In this document: positions 55,326-64,000 of the stretch, one piece after another
Layout of the letters: every line of letters starts with the position of its first letter
Numbering within the stretch: position 1 is the stretch's first letter
Assembly (NCBI GenBank): GCA_049431945.1
Contig: JBMTDJ010000002.1
Location: 1-64,000, forward strand
DNA length: 64,000 nucleotides
Direction: 5' to 3'
From: Mxb001 sp049431945
GTDB lineage: Bacteria; Actinomycetota; Actinomycetes; S36-B12
The notes under the pieces: generated by a model
The model's input: only the letters and a program-made list of their open reading frames with translations
The model's database searches: none
What the model was told of the DNA's origin: nothing
Program-made: the position numbers and the translations under genes

Positions 55326-56473
55326 TGTCGGTCACCATTCCGGCGAGTGATCACTCGCCGCTCACACGGTCGCGCCTTGTCACCGACCACGTGGTGCCCA
55401 CTGGACGCGAGGAGGAGTGGCGCTTCACGCCGCTCGACCGCCTCCGCGGCCTGCATCGCGGCGACACGGCCTTCGAGTCCGGACTCCACGTCGATGTCGT
55501 GGCTGAGGGGCTCAGCGTCGAAACCGTGGACGCCGACGACCCACGCGTGGGTACGTCGCTGGTGCCCACGGACATCATCTCAGCCTCGGCCATGGCGACT
55601 GGGGCGCTCGTCACCGTTTTGTCCGTGCCTTCAGAGGGCACGGGACGAGCACATGTCACCGTCAAGGGAGTGGGCGGGCCGGCCGCATCCCACCTGGTCG
55701 TCGAGGTGGCACCCTTCGCGCATGCGACGGTCGTCCTCGAACACCGGGGCACGTCCACTCTCGCGGGCAATGTCGAGATGCGGGTAGGCGACGGGGCCCG
55801 ACTCACCTTCATCTCACTTCAGGCATGGGACCGAGATGGCGTGCATGTGGGGACTCACAACGTGCGTCTGGGCCGGGACGCACGGGTCCTCATGGGGCAC
55901 ATCACTCTCGGCGGAGATCTTGTCCGGATCAGTCCGACGGTCACCTATGGCGCCCCCGGGGGCGAGGCTGAACTCCTTGGCCTGTACTTCGCCGACGCTG
56001 GCCAGCATCTCGAGCATCGGGTCTTCGTCGATCATGACACCCCGCACTGCACGAGCTCGGTCCTCTACAAGGGTGCGCTCCAAGGCGAGGGCGCCCACAC
56101 GGTGTGGATCGGCGACGTCTTGGTACGCGCCCAGGCGGTGGGCATCGACACCTACGAGGTCAATCGCAATCTCATTCTCACGGATGGGGCTCGTGCTGAC
56201 AGCGTGCCGAATCTCGAACTCGAGACAGGGGAGATCCAAGGCGCAGGTCACGCGAGTGCCACCGGTCGTTTCGATGACGAGCAGTTGTTCTACCTCCAGG
56301 CGCGTGGGATCCCCGAGGATCTCGCCCGCGTCCTCGTCGTTCGGGGATTCTTCGCCGACGTCCTGGGGCGTCTGGGCGAGCCAGACCTCGCTACGCGAGT
56401 GATGGCCGATGTGGATGCCCGTTTGGGCGTTGACCTCGCCGGCACAGGACTCGAGGGAGATGATGCCGCGTGA
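55325..56473 (+). CDS. sufD: Fe-S cluster assembly protein SufD
   Basis: 382 aa parallel beta-helix partner of SufB. The N-terminal RSRLVTDHVVPTGREEEWRFTPL and the C-terminal ASATGRFDDEQLFYLQARGI are family signatures. It probably helps bring iron into the cluster on SufB. ATG 55325 shares a base with the sufB stop, and its stop overlaps the next GTG by 4 nt. Confidence 0.95.
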   Translation: MSVTIPASDHSPLTRSRLVTDHVVPTGREEEWRFTPLDRLRGLHRGDTAFESGLHVDVVAEGLSVETVDADDPRVGTSLVPTDIISASAMATGALVTVLSVPSEGTGRAHVTVKGVGGPAASHLVVEVAPFAHATVVLEHRGTSTLAGNVEMRVGDGARLTFISLQAWDRDGVHVGTHNVRLGRDARVLMGHITLGGDLVRISPTVTYGAPGGEAELLGLYFADAGQHLEHRVFVDHDTPHCTSSVLYKGALQGEGAHTVWIGDVLVRAQAVGIDTYEVNRNLILTDGARADSVPNLELETGEIQGAGHASATGRFDDEQLFYLQARGIPEDLARVLVVRGFFADVLGRLGEPDLATRVMADVDARLGVDLAGTGLEGDDAA

Positions 56474-56826
56474 GTCGCATAGACGTGTGCGCTGTGTCCG
56501 ATATCCCTGAGGGTGCGGCCCTTCGTGTGATGGTCGGTGACTTTGCCGTTGCCCTCGCGCACTGCGACGGCGAAATCCGCGGAGTGCTCGATGTGTGCTC
56601 GCACGCAGACGTGGCCCTGAGCGAGGGCGAGGTCGACGATTGCAGCATCGAGTGCTGGCTGCATGGCTCGCGCTTCGACTTGCGCACCGGCGAGGCGCTC
56701 TCGCTGCCGGCTACCGCGCCGGTCCCGGTCTTCGACGTCCTCGTCGACGGCGAAGGACCCGAAGCCCGTGTACTCGTGGGTGAACAGCCCGTGATCCCGT
56801 CCCAGCCCACCTTAGAGGAGCGTTGA
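56470..56826 (+). CDS. Rieske-type ferredoxin in the suf operon
   Basis: 118 aa, small cytoplasmic Rieske [2Fe-2S] protein with ligands C43, H45 (CSH) and C62, H65 (CWLH). It lacks the extra disulphide cysteines, so it is of the low-potential ferredoxin type found with dioxygenases. Its position between sufD and sufC is standard for actinobacterial suf operons, and it may give electrons for cluster assembly; direct evidence is lacking. GTG overlaps sufD by 4 nt. Confidence 0.92.
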   Translation: MSRIDVCAVSDIPEGAALRVMVGDFAVALAHCDGEIRGVLDVCSHADVALSEGEVDDCSIECWLHGSRFDLRTGEALSLPATAPVPVFDVLVDGEGPEARVLVGEQPVIPSQPTLEER

Positions 56827-57590
56827 TGTCCACCCTTGAGATCCGCAATCTCCACGCCACCGTCGAGTCCGATGGGGCCCCTCGGGAGATCCTGCGCGGT
56901 GTCGACCTCACCGTGTCCAGCGGCCAGACCCACGCGGTCATGGGACCTAATGGATCCGGCAAGTCGACGCTCGCCTACGTCATCGCAGGACATCCCAAGT
57001 ACACCGTCACCGAGGGATCGATCACCCTGGATGGCGCTGATGTCCTCGAGATGTCGGTAGACGAGCGCGCACGCGCGGGATTGTTCCTCGCGATGCAATA
57101 CCCGGTCGAGGTCCCTGGCGTATCCGTGTCCAACTTCCTGCGGACATCCGTCACCGCTGTGCGCGGCGAGGCACCGAAGTTGCGCCTCTGGGTCAAGGAA
57201 ATGAAGGAGGCCATGGCGGCGCTGCAGATCGACCCGGCCTTCGCCGAGAGGTCCGTCAACGAAGGGTTCTCCGGCGGCGAGAAGAAGCGGCACGAGATCC
57301 TTCAGCTCGAACTACTCAAGCCGAAGATCGCCGTCCTCGACGAGACCGACTCCGGCCTCGACGTTGACGCCCTCAAGGTCGTCGCTGATGGCGTGAACCG
57401 GTTCCAGTCGGACGGGACCACGGGCACGCTGCTCATCACGCACTACACGCGCATCCTGCGTTACATCCATCCTGACTTCGTTCACGTCTTCGTGGACGGC
57501 AGAATCGTCGAAAGCGGCGGTCCGGAGCTGGCTCAGCAACTTGAGGACGAAGGCTACGAGCGTTTCATCAAGGCGGGCTCGCCGGCGTGA
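56826..57590 (+). CDS. sufC: Fe-S cluster assembly ATPase SufC
   Basis: 254 aa ABC-type ATPase of SufBC2D. Walker A GPNGSGKST is at 40-48, the signature FSGGEKKRHEI, and Walker B IAVLDETDSGLD have the SufC-specific ETDSGLD form. ATG 56826 is preceded by GAGGAG and shares one base with the previous stop. The stop overlaps sufS by 4 nt. Confidence 0.97.
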   Translation: MSTLEIRNLHATVESDGAPREILRGVDLTVSSGQTHAVMGPNGSGKSTLAYVIAGHPKYTVTEGSITLDGADVLEMSVDERARAGLFLAMQYPVEVPGVSVSNFLRTSVTAVRGEAPKLRLWVKEMKEAMAALQIDPAFAERSVNEGFSGGEKKRHEILQLELLKPKIAVLDETDSGLDVDALKVVADGVNRFQSDGTTGTLLITHYTRILRYIHPDFVHVFVDGRIVESGGPELAQQLEDEGYERFIKAGSPA

Positions 57591-58909
57591 TTGTGGACAC
57601 CGTGGACCCGAGCGACGTCACGATCGACCCCCTGGACGTCGAAGCGATCCGTGCGGACTTCCCTATCCTCGCTCGCAGCGTTCGCGGCGGCGGTCGCCTC
57701 ATCTATCTCGATTCCGCAGCCACGACGCAGAAGCCTCTCGCGGTTCTCGACGCTGAACGCAACTACTACCTGTCGAGCAACGCCGCCGTGCATCGCGGTG
57801 CCCATCAGTTGGCCGAGGAAGCAACAGAGGCGTACGAGGGCGCGCGCGCCACGATCGCGGCCTTCGTGGGTGGCGCTCCTGAGGACCTCGTCTTCACGCG
57901 CAACGCCACCGAGTCGCTCAATCTTGTGGCGTATGCCTTCAGCAACGCCACTGCCAAGCATGCCCGAGGGGCGGCTCTACCCGAGGGTGCAGATCGCTAT
58001 GTGCTCTCCGAGGGTGACGAGATCCTCGTCACCGAGATGGAGCATCACGCCAATCTGATCCCCTGGCAGGAGGTCTGCTCCAAGACCGGCGCCAGGCTCC
58101 GCTGGATCGGCCTGACGCCGGAAGGGAGACTCGACCTCGCGCAACTGGAGTCTGTGATCACCTCGCGCACGCGGGTTGTCTCGTTCACCCAGCAGTCGAA
58201 TCTGCTTGGCACGGTTAACCCCGTGGAACCCATCGTGAGCGCCGCCGCCAGCGTGGGTGCGGTGACCATCCTGGATGCCTGCCAGTCCGTGCCGCACATG
58301 ACGACCGATGTCCAGAGCCTGGGCGTGGACTTCGTCGCCTGGAGCGGCCACAAGATGCTCGGTCCGACCGGCATCGGCTGTCTCTGGGGGAGGTCGTCCA
58401 TGCTCGATGCCATGCCACCCTTCATCACCGGCGGTTCCATGATCGAGACCGTGACAATGGAATCGTCCACGTTCGCCGAGCCGCCCAAGCGCTTCGAGGC
58501 GGGGGTCCCCATGGTGGCTCAGGCGGTCGGGCTTGCGGCGGCGTGCGACTATCTGAGCGCTCTCGGCATGGATCGAGTAGCTGCCCACGAGGCGGCGCTG
58601 ACGGCGCGCGCCCTTCGAGCACTCTCGGACGTCGACGGGGTCCGGGTCGTGGGCCCGAGTGACACGCGTGATCGTGGCAGCGCAATTTCCTTCGAGATCG
58701 ACGGCGTGCATCCCCATGATGTCGGGCAAGTGCTGGACAGCAAAGGCATCGCTGTCCGCGTGGGCCATCACTGCGCATGGCCCGGATGCCGCGCGATGGG
58801 CGTACCCGCGACTACTCGCATGTCGCCCTACATCTACAACGGGACGGACGATATCGACGCATTCGTCCAGTCGCTGGCCGAAGTTCGACAAGTCTTCGGG
58901 CGGGCATGA
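57587..58909 (+). CDS. sufS: Cysteine desulfurase SufS
   Basis: 440 aa group II, PLP-dependent enzyme taking sulphur from L-cysteine. PLP lysine K256 (SGHKMLGPTGIG) and catalytic C396 (VGHHCAWPG) are present. N-terminal LDSAATTQKP is conserved. It works with SufU, encoded next. GTG start overlaps sufC, and the stop overlaps sufU (ATGA). Confidence 0.95.
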   Translation: MIVDTVDPSDVTIDPLDVEAIRADFPILARSVRGGGRLIYLDSAATTQKPLAVLDAERNYYLSSNAAVHRGAHQLAEEATEAYEGARATIAAFVGGAPEDLVFTRNATESLNLVAYAFSNATAKHARGAALPEGADRYVLSEGDEILVTEMEHHANLIPWQEVCSKTGARLRWIGLTPEGRLDLAQLESVITSRTRVVSFTQQSNLLGTVNPVEPIVSAAASVGAVTILDACQSVPHMTTDVQSLGVDFVAWSGHKMLGPTGIGCLWGRSSMLDAMPPFITGGSMIETVTMESSTFAEPPKRFEAGVPMVAQAVGLAAACDYLSALGMDRVAAHEAALTARALRALSDVDGVRVVGPSDTRDRGSAISFEIDGVHPHDVGQVLDSKGIAVRVGHHCAWPGCRAMGVPATTRMSPYIYNGTDDIDAFVQSLAEVRQVFGRA

Positions 58910-59364
58910 TGGAGGACCTCTACCAGGAGATCATCCTCGATCACTATCGGAATCCGGTCGGCAAGGGACTGCGAGATCCATTCGAGGCAGAGGTGCACCA
59001 CGTCAACCCGACGTGTGGCGATGAGATCGACCTTCGCGTGCACCTGGAGGAGATGGACGGCGTGACGCGGGTGGCGGATGTGTCCTATGCGGGCCAGGGC
59101 TGCTCCATCTCCCAGGCGTCCGCGAGCGTGATGTACGAGAGCCTTTCGGGCAAGTCGCTGGATGAGGCGATGGCAGCGCTCGACAGGTTCCAGCAGATGG
59201 TGCAGTCCAAGGGCGCAGATCCGGGGGACGAGGAGACCATGGGCGACGCCGTCGCCTTTGCTGGCGTCGCAAAGTACCCGGCCCGGGTGAAGTGCGCGCT
59301 GCTGCCATGGATGGCATGGAAGGACGCCGTGGTCAGGGCGGCAGAGGGAGGGGACCGTGGCTGA
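58906..59364 (+). CDS. sufU: Zinc-dependent sulphurtransferase SufU
   Basis: 152 aa. SufU accepts persulphide from SufS in Gram-positives. Zinc ligands C37 and D39 (NPTCGDE), C66 (GQGCSIS) and C130 (RVKCALLPW) are in place, and the SufU-specific insertion is present, unlike IscU. ATG 58906 (or 58909) is chosen; upstream in-frame sequence lies inside sufS. The stop overlaps sufT by 8 nt. Confidence 0.94.
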   Translation: MMEDLYQEIILDHYRNPVGKGLRDPFEAEVHHVNPTCGDEIDLRVHLEEMDGVTRVADVSYAGQGCSISQASASVMYESLSGKSLDEAMAALDRFQQMVQSKGADPGDEETMGDAVAFAGVAKYPARVKCALLPWMAWKDAVVRAAEGGDRG

Positions 59365-59674
59365 GCAGGCTGTGGCCGAGGATGTCTGGGAGGCGATGAA
59401 GGATGTCGTCGACCCTGAGTTGGGGATCAACGTCGTCGACTTGGGCCTGGTCTACGACGTCCATGTTGAGGAGGGCAACTCCGCCACCCTGGACATGACG
59501 CTGACGTCGGCGGCCTGCCCGCTCACGGACGTCATCGAGGACCAGACGCGCGCGGCGCTCGATGGCTTGGTCGACAACTTCACGATCAATTGGGTGTGGC
59601 TGCCGCCATGGGGGCCCGACAAGATCACCGATGACGGTCGCGAGATGCTGCGCGCCTTGGGCTTCAACGTCTAG
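59357..59674 (+). CDS. sufT: MIP18/DUF59 Fe-S carrier SufT
   Basis: 105 aa. DVVDPELGINVVDLGLVYDV is the DUF59 signature, and SAACPLTD has the conserved Cys. SufT helps Fe-S maturation, mainly under high demand. GTG start overlaps sufU. It closes the operon sufR-B-D-Rieske-C-S-U-T. Confidence 0.93.
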   Translation: MAEQAVAEDVWEAMKDVVDPELGINVVDLGLVYDVHVEEGNSATLDMTLTSAACPLTDVIEDQTRAALDGLVDNFTINWVWLPPWGPDKITDDGREMLRALGFNV

Positions 59675-59692
59675 GGGTACGCTCACCGGGCC

Positions 59693-61291
59693 GTGATCAC
59701 CGCCCAGGACATCGAGTTGCGAGCAGGAGCCCGCCTGCTGCTCGAGGGTGCGTCGCTGCGCGTGGGTCCCGGCGACAGGGTGGGGCTGGTCGGTCGCAAC
59801 GGGGCGGGCAAGACCACCCTGACCCGTGTTCTCGCCGGTGAGGCGCAGCCGGCCGCCGGGCAGGTTCGGCGCACGGGCACGGTGGGCTATTTGCCCCAGG
59901 ACCCGCGTACCGGGGACCTGGGCATCCTGGCTCGCGACCGGATCCTCGGCGCCCGAGGGCTCGATGAGGCGGCGCGCGCCATGCGGTCGAGCGCGGAGCG
60001 CATGGGCGTGAGCGATGGCGCTGAGCAGGAGCAGGCCATGCGGGCCTATGACAGGGCCTCCCTCGAGTTCGAGGCGCTGGGCGGCTACGCATCGGAATCC
60101 GAGGCCGCCCGCATCGCCGCGAGCCTGGGACTGCCTGAGCGCGTCCTGGGCCAACCACTGGGAACGCTCTCAGGTGGTCAACGACGGCGAGTGGAACTGG
60201 CCAGGATTCTCTTCGGCGGTCACGACGTGCTGCTCTTGGACGAACCAACGAATCATCTCGATGCGGACTCCATCATGTGGCTGCGACGATTCCTCGCTGG
60301 CTATTCGGGCGGCTTCATTGTGATCAGCCACGACGCAGGTCTCTTGGAGGCCACGGTCAATACGGTCGTTCACCTTGATGCTCAGCGAGCCGAGCTCGAC
60401 ACCTATGCGATGGGGTGGACCGCCTACCTCCAACAGCGCGAGACAGACGAGCGCAGGCGCAAGCGCGAGCGCGCGAACGCCGAGAAGCAGGCCTCAGCAC
60501 TTCGGGAGCAAGCCGAGCGCATGCGCGCGAAGGCAACGAAGGCACGGGCAGCCCAATCCATGCTGAAGCGAGCTGACCGCCTTGTGGGCGGACTGGAGCA
60601 GGAACGCGCGAAGGAGCGCGTCGCTCGCATTCGACTCCCTGAGCCGCAGGCATGCGGGAAGACGCCTCTAAGTGCTCGTGGACTGTCCAGGTCGTACGGG
60701 TCGGAGGAGGTATTCACGGACGTGGATCTGGACGTCGATCGTGGCTCCCGCGTCGTCGTCCTCGGCCTCAACGGCGCTGGCAAGACAACGTTGCTGCGCA
60801 TCCTGGCCGGTGTCGATGAGCCGGACACGGGGGCGGTGATTCACGGCCACGGTGTGCGCATCGGCTATTACGCGCAGGAGCACGAGACTCTTGACCCTGC
60901 ACGTACCGTGATCGAGACATTCTCGAGCGCCGCACCTCAGCTCAGCGATAGTGAACGAAGATCGGTGCTCGGCTCATTTCTCTTCAGCGGCGATGACGTC
61001 GCTAAGCCCGTAGGAGTCCTCTCCGGAGGCGAGAAGACGCGACTCGCGCTGGCCACTCTCGTCGTGTCGAGCGCGAATGTGCTTCTCCTCGACGAGCCCA
61101 CGAATAACCTCGACCCAGCGAGCAGGGAGGAGATCCTGTCTGCCCTCGGCCGCTATCAGGGTGCTGTCATCCTCGTCACCCATGATGAGGGAGCCGTGCG
61201 CGCACTCGATCCCCAACGAGTCGTCATCCTGCCGGAGGGCGACGAGGACCTCTGGAGCGATGACTACGCTGAACTCGTCGAACTCGCCTAG
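59693..61291 (+). CDS. ABC-F family ATPase (EttA/Uup-like)
   Basis: 532 aa with two ABC domains and no membrane segments. Walker A motifs GRNGAGKTT (~34-42) and GLNGAGKTT (~357-365), signatures LSGGQRRRVEL and LSGGEKTRLAL, and Walker B LLLDEPTNHLD/LLLDEPTNNLD. The charged linker (~240-300, rich in Arg/Glu/Ala) is the P-site tRNA interaction motif region of ribosome-acting ABC-F proteins. Likely a translation factor or ribosome protector; it follows the suf genes as Rv1473 does in mycobacteria. GTG start 18 nt after sufT. Confidence 0.92.
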   Translation: MITAQDIELRAGARLLLEGASLRVGPGDRVGLVGRNGAGKTTLTRVLAGEAQPAAGQVRRTGTVGYLPQDPRTGDLGILARDRILGARGLDEAARAMRSSAERMGVSDGAEQEQAMRAYDRASLEFEALGGYASESEAARIAASLGLPERVLGQPLGTLSGGQRRRVELARILFGGHDVLLLDEPTNHLDADSIMWLRRFLAGYSGGFIVISHDAGLLEATVNTVVHLDAQRAELDTYAMGWTAYLQQRETDERRRKRERANAEKQASALREQAERMRAKATKARAAQSMLKRADRLVGGLEQERAKERVARIRLPEPQACGKTPLSARGLSRSYGSEEVFTDVDLDVDRGSRVVVLGLNGAGKTTLLRILAGVDEPDTGAVIHGHGVRIGYYAQEHETLDPARTVIETFSSAAPQLSDSERRSVLGSFLFSGDDVAKPVGVLSGGEKTRLALATLVVSSANVLLLDEPTNNLDPASREEILSALGRYQGAVILVTHDEGAVRALDPQRVVILPEGDEDLWSDDYAELVELA

Positions 61292-61308
61292 CCCGATGCG
61301 GAGATCCC

Positions 61309-62112
61309 ATGACTGTCGCCGTGCCCGCTGAAGTCCTGGCCCGCGGGTCCGTGCGCGTGGATGGCATGGATCACCTGCCCGGCCGCGTCATCAGCGTGAT
61401 CCTGGATCGTCCGGAGGCCCGCAACGCTCAAACGCCGGCCACCTGGGCCGCGCTCGAGGCGATCGGCGGGGCGCTCGATACCGCGGACGCCACGATGGCG
61501 GTGATCCGCGGCGAGGGTTCGGCCTTTTCTGCAGGACTGGACCGTCGCATGTTCACCCCCGATGGGATTCCCGGCGAGACCTCCCTTGCGGCCATGGCGG
61601 CGATGAGCGATGAGCAGATGGCCGCGCAGATCGAGGAGTACCAACGCGCGTTCACCTGGCAGCGCCGGGTCCCGGCCCTCACGGTTGCCGCCGTCCACGG
61701 GCCGGCCATTGGGGCGGGCTTCCAACTTGCTCTGGCATGCGATGTCATCCTGGCGTCCCCCTCCGCATCTTTTGCCATGAGGGAGACGTCATGGGGGCTC
61801 GTTCCTGACCTCGGCGGCACAGGACCGCTTGTGCGCGCAGTCGGCTACTCCCGTGCCGTGGACATCTGTGCGACGGGACGGATGATCTCGGCCGACGAGG
61901 GCTTCGCTCTGGGCTTCGTCACCAGAGTCGTCCCCGACCTGGACGAGTGCATCGCCGACATGGCCATGTCCATCGCGAGCGCCCCACCGGGTGCGGTGCG
62001 CGACCTCATGCCACTCCTCGCCTTGGGCGAGATCAACGACCGCCAGGAGCAGTTGTCCGCCGAGCGCCGAACGCAGGTAGCACGGCTACGCGACTTGCTC
62101 GGAGGCAACTAG
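61309..62112 (+). CDS. Enoyl-CoA hydratase/isomerase family protein
   Basis: 267 aa crotonase fold. Oxyanion-hole motifs FSAGLD and HGPAIGAGF are present. Of the two catalytic glutamates of crotonase, the second is kept (MRETSWGLVPDLGGT) but the first is Gln (GFQLALACD), so a classical hydratase is doubtful; an isomerase or other crotonase reaction is possible. ATG 61309 with GGAG 5 nt upstream. It corresponds in position to echA12 (Rv1472) of mycobacteria. Confidence 0.88.
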   Translation: MTVAVPAEVLARGSVRVDGMDHLPGRVISVILDRPEARNAQTPATWAALEAIGGALDTADATMAVIRGEGSAFSAGLDRRMFTPDGIPGETSLAAMAAMSDEQMAAQIEEYQRAFTWQRRVPALTVAAVHGPAIGAGFQLALACDVILASPSASFAMRETSWGLVPDLGGTGPLVRAVGYSRAVDICATGRMISADEGFALGFVTRVVPDLDECIADMAMSIASAPPGAVRDLMPLLALGEINDRQEQLSAERRTQVARLRDLLGGN

Positions 62113-62114
62113 AC

Positions 62115-63998
62115 GTGTCCGGAGTCAATCCCTGGCAGATCTACCAGTCGATGACTCGGGATCCCGCAGAGGTCAGTCCTGTCGGCTGGCCCGTTGTACG
62201 CCGGATCCTCACCTACGCGCGCCCCTACCGGGGCCTCGTGGTCGCCTTCCTCGTCACCTTGGTGATCGCGTCCCTGCTCACGGTCGCACAGCCGTTGGTG
62301 TTCCGGCAGATCATCGACTCCGGGATCTCGCAGGGCAATGCCGCCCTTGTCACGTCCCTGGCCATCCTCGTGGCCATCCTGGCCTTGCTCGATGCCGGCA
62401 TCAACCTCGTGGGCAGGTGGTACTCGAGTCGGATCGGTGAGGGCCTGATCTACGACTTGCGAACCCAGGTATACGACCACGTGCAGCGCCAGTCTGTGGC
62501 GTTCTTCACGCGTGCGCAGACAGGTGCCCTCGTATCCCGTCTGAACAGCGATGTCATTGGGGCGCAGCAGGCATTCACCTCGACCCTCGGTGGAGTCGTC
62601 GGCAACCTCATCACCGCGAGCATCGTCCTGGTCACGATGTTCCTGCTGTCGTGGCAGGTCACCCTGCTGTCGCTGGTGCTGGTGCCGCTCTTCCTCCTTC
62701 CCGCGCGCTGGATGGGCCGGCGCCTGCAGTCCCTGACCAAGCAGCAGATGCAGGTCAATGCGCAGATGAGCACCCAGATGACCGAGCGCTTCAATGTCGC
62801 TGGTGCCCTGCTGGTCTCGCTCTTCGGCAGGCCCGAGCGCGAGCACGGGGAGTTCGCCGGCCGGGCGGCGCAGGTGCGCGACGCGGGCGTGAGCATCGCG
62901 ATGGCCAATCGCTGGTTCTTCACGGCCCTGCTGCTCGTCGGCTCGATAGCCACCGCCATCGCCTACGGTGTGGGCGGCAACCTCGTGATCGAGGGCGCCA
63001 TCACGCTGGGGACCCTGCTGGCCCTCGTGGCGCTCCTGGCCCAGCTCTACGGACCTCTCACCGCCTTGTCCAACGTCCGCGTCGACGTCATGACTGCCCT
63101 GGTGAGCTTCGAGAGGGTCTTCGAGATCTTGGACCTTCCGCCCCTCGTGCGGGATGCGCCCGATGCGGTGCCGGTCCGTGAGGGGCCGCTCGATGTCCGC
63201 TTCGACCATGTCGGATTCCGCTACCCGACGGCCGGCGAGGTGAGCCTGGCGTCCCTTGAGTCCGTCGCACGAGAGGACTCGCTGCGCGCTGACGCGCCGG
63301 TTCTGCATGATGTCTCCTTCCGCGCTGAGCCGGGCCAGATGATCGCTCTGGTGGGCCCCTCAGGCGCCGGCAAGACGACGATCACCGCACTCGTTCCGCG
63401 GCTCTACGACGTGACCTACGGTTCCGTGAGTATCGGCGGCACCGATGTCCGTGATCTGGAGTTGGCGTCGCTGCGGGACGCGGTGGGCGTCGTCACCCAG
63501 GATGCGCATCTCTTCCACGACACGATCGAGGCCAACCTGCTCTTCGCCCGGCCCGATGCCACCCGCGAGCAAATGCGCGACGCGCTCCGCGATGCCCGCA
63601 TCCTGGATCTGATCGATAGCCTGCCCGCGGGACTCGGAACCGTCGTAGGAGACCGGGGCTATCGCCTGTCAGGAGGGGAGAAGCAGAGGCTGGCGATTGC
63701 GCGGCTGCTGCTCAAGGCCCCTCGCATCGTCATCCTCGACGAGGCCACCGCGCATCTGGACTCGGAGAGCGAGGCCGCAGTGCAGCAGGCACTCGCCCAG
63801 GCGCTCATCGGGCGCACCTCGCTCGTCATCGCCCATCGACTGTCCACGATCCGACAGGCCGACGTCATTCTCGTCGTGGATGACGGTCGGATCGTGGAGC
63901 GTGGGACCCACGAGGAGCTCCTCGCACGTGGTGGTGCCTACGCGGGCCTCTATGCGACTCAATTCGCCGCCTCTCGGACCGAGGAGCCGCCCAGGTAG
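62115..63998 (+). CDS. MsbA-type ABC exporter (fused permease-ATPase)
   Basis: 627 aa half-transporter. Six membrane segments (~40-320) followed by the ATPase: Walker A GPSGAGKTT (~414-422), signature LSGGEKQRLAIARL, Walker B IVILDEATAHLDSES and H-loop IAHRLSTI. A short insertion after the A-loop tyrosine (FRYPTAGEVSLASLESVARED) is unusual. Works as a dimer, exporting a lipid or drug. GTG 62115 has GGAGG at 62101-62105, inside the end of the crotonase gene. Longer upstream frame rejected. The stop is 2 nt before the end of the window. Confidence 0.9.
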   Translation: MSGVNPWQIYQSMTRDPAEVSPVGWPVVRRILTYARPYRGLVVAFLVTLVIASLLTVAQPLVFRQIIDSGISQGNAALVTSLAILVAILALLDAGINLVGRWYSSRIGEGLIYDLRTQVYDHVQRQSVAFFTRAQTGALVSRLNSDVIGAQQAFTSTLGGVVGNLITASIVLVTMFLLSWQVTLLSLVLVPLFLLPARWMGRRLQSLTKQQMQVNAQMSTQMTERFNVAGALLVSLFGRPEREHGEFAGRAAQVRDAGVSIAMANRWFFTALLLVGSIATAIAYGVGGNLVIEGAITLGTLLALVALLAQLYGPLTALSNVRVDVMTALVSFERVFEILDLPPLVRDAPDAVPVREGPLDVRFDHVGFRYPTAGEVSLASLESVAREDSLRADAPVLHDVSFRAEPGQMIALVGPSGAGKTTITALVPRLYDVTYGSVSIGGTDVRDLELASLRDAVGVVTQDAHLFHDTIEANLLFARPDATREQMRDALRDARILDLIDSLPAGLGTVVGDRGYRLSGGEKQRLAIARLLLKAPRIVILDEATAHLDSESEAAVQQALAQALIGRTSLVIAHRLSTIRQADVILVVDDGRIVERGTHEELLARGGAYAGLYATQFAASRTEEPPR

Positions 63999-64000
63999 AC

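Noticed and set aside
62109..63308. Minus-strand open frame across the MsbA-type exporter gene
   Set aside because: Low-complexity His/Asp/Arg-rich translation typical of an antisense frame; no start signal.
1..64000. Biosynthetic cluster, prophage, insertion sequence, tRNA or rRNA
   Set aside because: No transposase, integrase, phage structural gene, PKS/NRPS module, cloverleaf or rRNA-like sequence was recognised on either strand.

Overview
This is a compact chromosomal segment from a high-GC Gram-positive bacterium of the Actinomycetota. Gene content and order carry the taxonomic signal: polA with a divergent thioesterase, rpsA-coaE-uvrB, uvrA with a divergent metallo-hydrolase, uvrC-rapZ-yvcK-whiA, gap-pgk-tpiA-secG-rbpA, tkt-tal-zwf-opcA-pgl, ctaB/ctaA, and sufR-B-D-(Rieske)-C-S-U-T. 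These match the conserved core of actinobacterial chromosomes; I recall the equivalent mycobacterial blocks as Rv1420-Rv1475 and Rv1629-Rv1638. RbpA, WhiA, OpcA and an AftD-type arabinofuranosyltransferase are actinobacterial hallmarks. GTG starts are frequent, TTG starts also occur, and start/stop overlaps of 4 nt are the rule inside operons. I cannot assign a genus.

Layout. 1-1449: one AbiEi-like/DUF559 gene framed by short hairpin repeats. 1450-5449 (-): branched-chain amino-acid type ABC transporter livH-M-G-F, whose LivH carries an extra secreted domain. 5560-10186: thioesterase, DNA polymerase I and a secreted lipoprotein hydrolase. 10190-21717: cell-envelope polysaccharide locus (flippase, GT-C-like protein, DUF2613 microprotein, GT4, methyltransferase, AftD, acyltransferase, DUF3068 protein) resembling the mycobacterial Rv0224c-Rv0228 plus aftD gene set. 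21904-38202: ribosomal protein S1, an unfamiliar membrane protein, CoaE, UvrB, two TerC paralogues, GNAT, metallo-hydrolase, UvrA, Rieske lipoprotein, UvrC, RapZ and YvcK. 38221-43072: WhiA, the lower glycolytic operon, SecG and RbpA. 43058-49422 (-): pentose-phosphate operon. 49537-53129: haem O/A synthesis and an ABC exporter. 53251-59674: SUF iron-sulphur cluster operon. 59693-63998: ABC-F protein, crotonase-family enzyme and an MsbA-type exporter. No tRNA, rRNA, CRISPR array, prophage or insertion sequence was seen, and no stretch over 300 bases lacks a gene.

How the genes work together. tkt-tal-zwf-opcA-pgl and gap-pgk-tpiA form the two halves of central sugar metabolism, with yvcK and rapZ nearby as carbon/envelope regulators. 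UvrA, UvrB and UvrC are all present and PolA can fill the excised gap. The SUF genes form one translationally coupled operon headed by an Fe-S sensing repressor, and two Rieske proteins lie in the window. The envelope locus encodes steps expected for building, modifying and exporting an arabinan-containing glycan.

The strongest non-gene signal is a recurring promoter arrangement. At least fourteen genes have a TANNNT-like hexamer (most often TAGGCT, TAGCCT, TAGGAT) ending exactly 6 nt before the start codon, which predicts leaderless mRNAs. Two hexamers reuse the stop codon of the upstream gene, and two divergent pairs pack opposing -10 elements within 4-9 bp. Convergent neighbours often overlap at their 3' ends (4, 116, 15 and 4 nt), leaving no room for conventional terminators. 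Other points to check are a structured leader that may sequester the rpsA ribosome-binding site, palindromes at the gap and sufR promoters, and the hairpin repeats at the left end.
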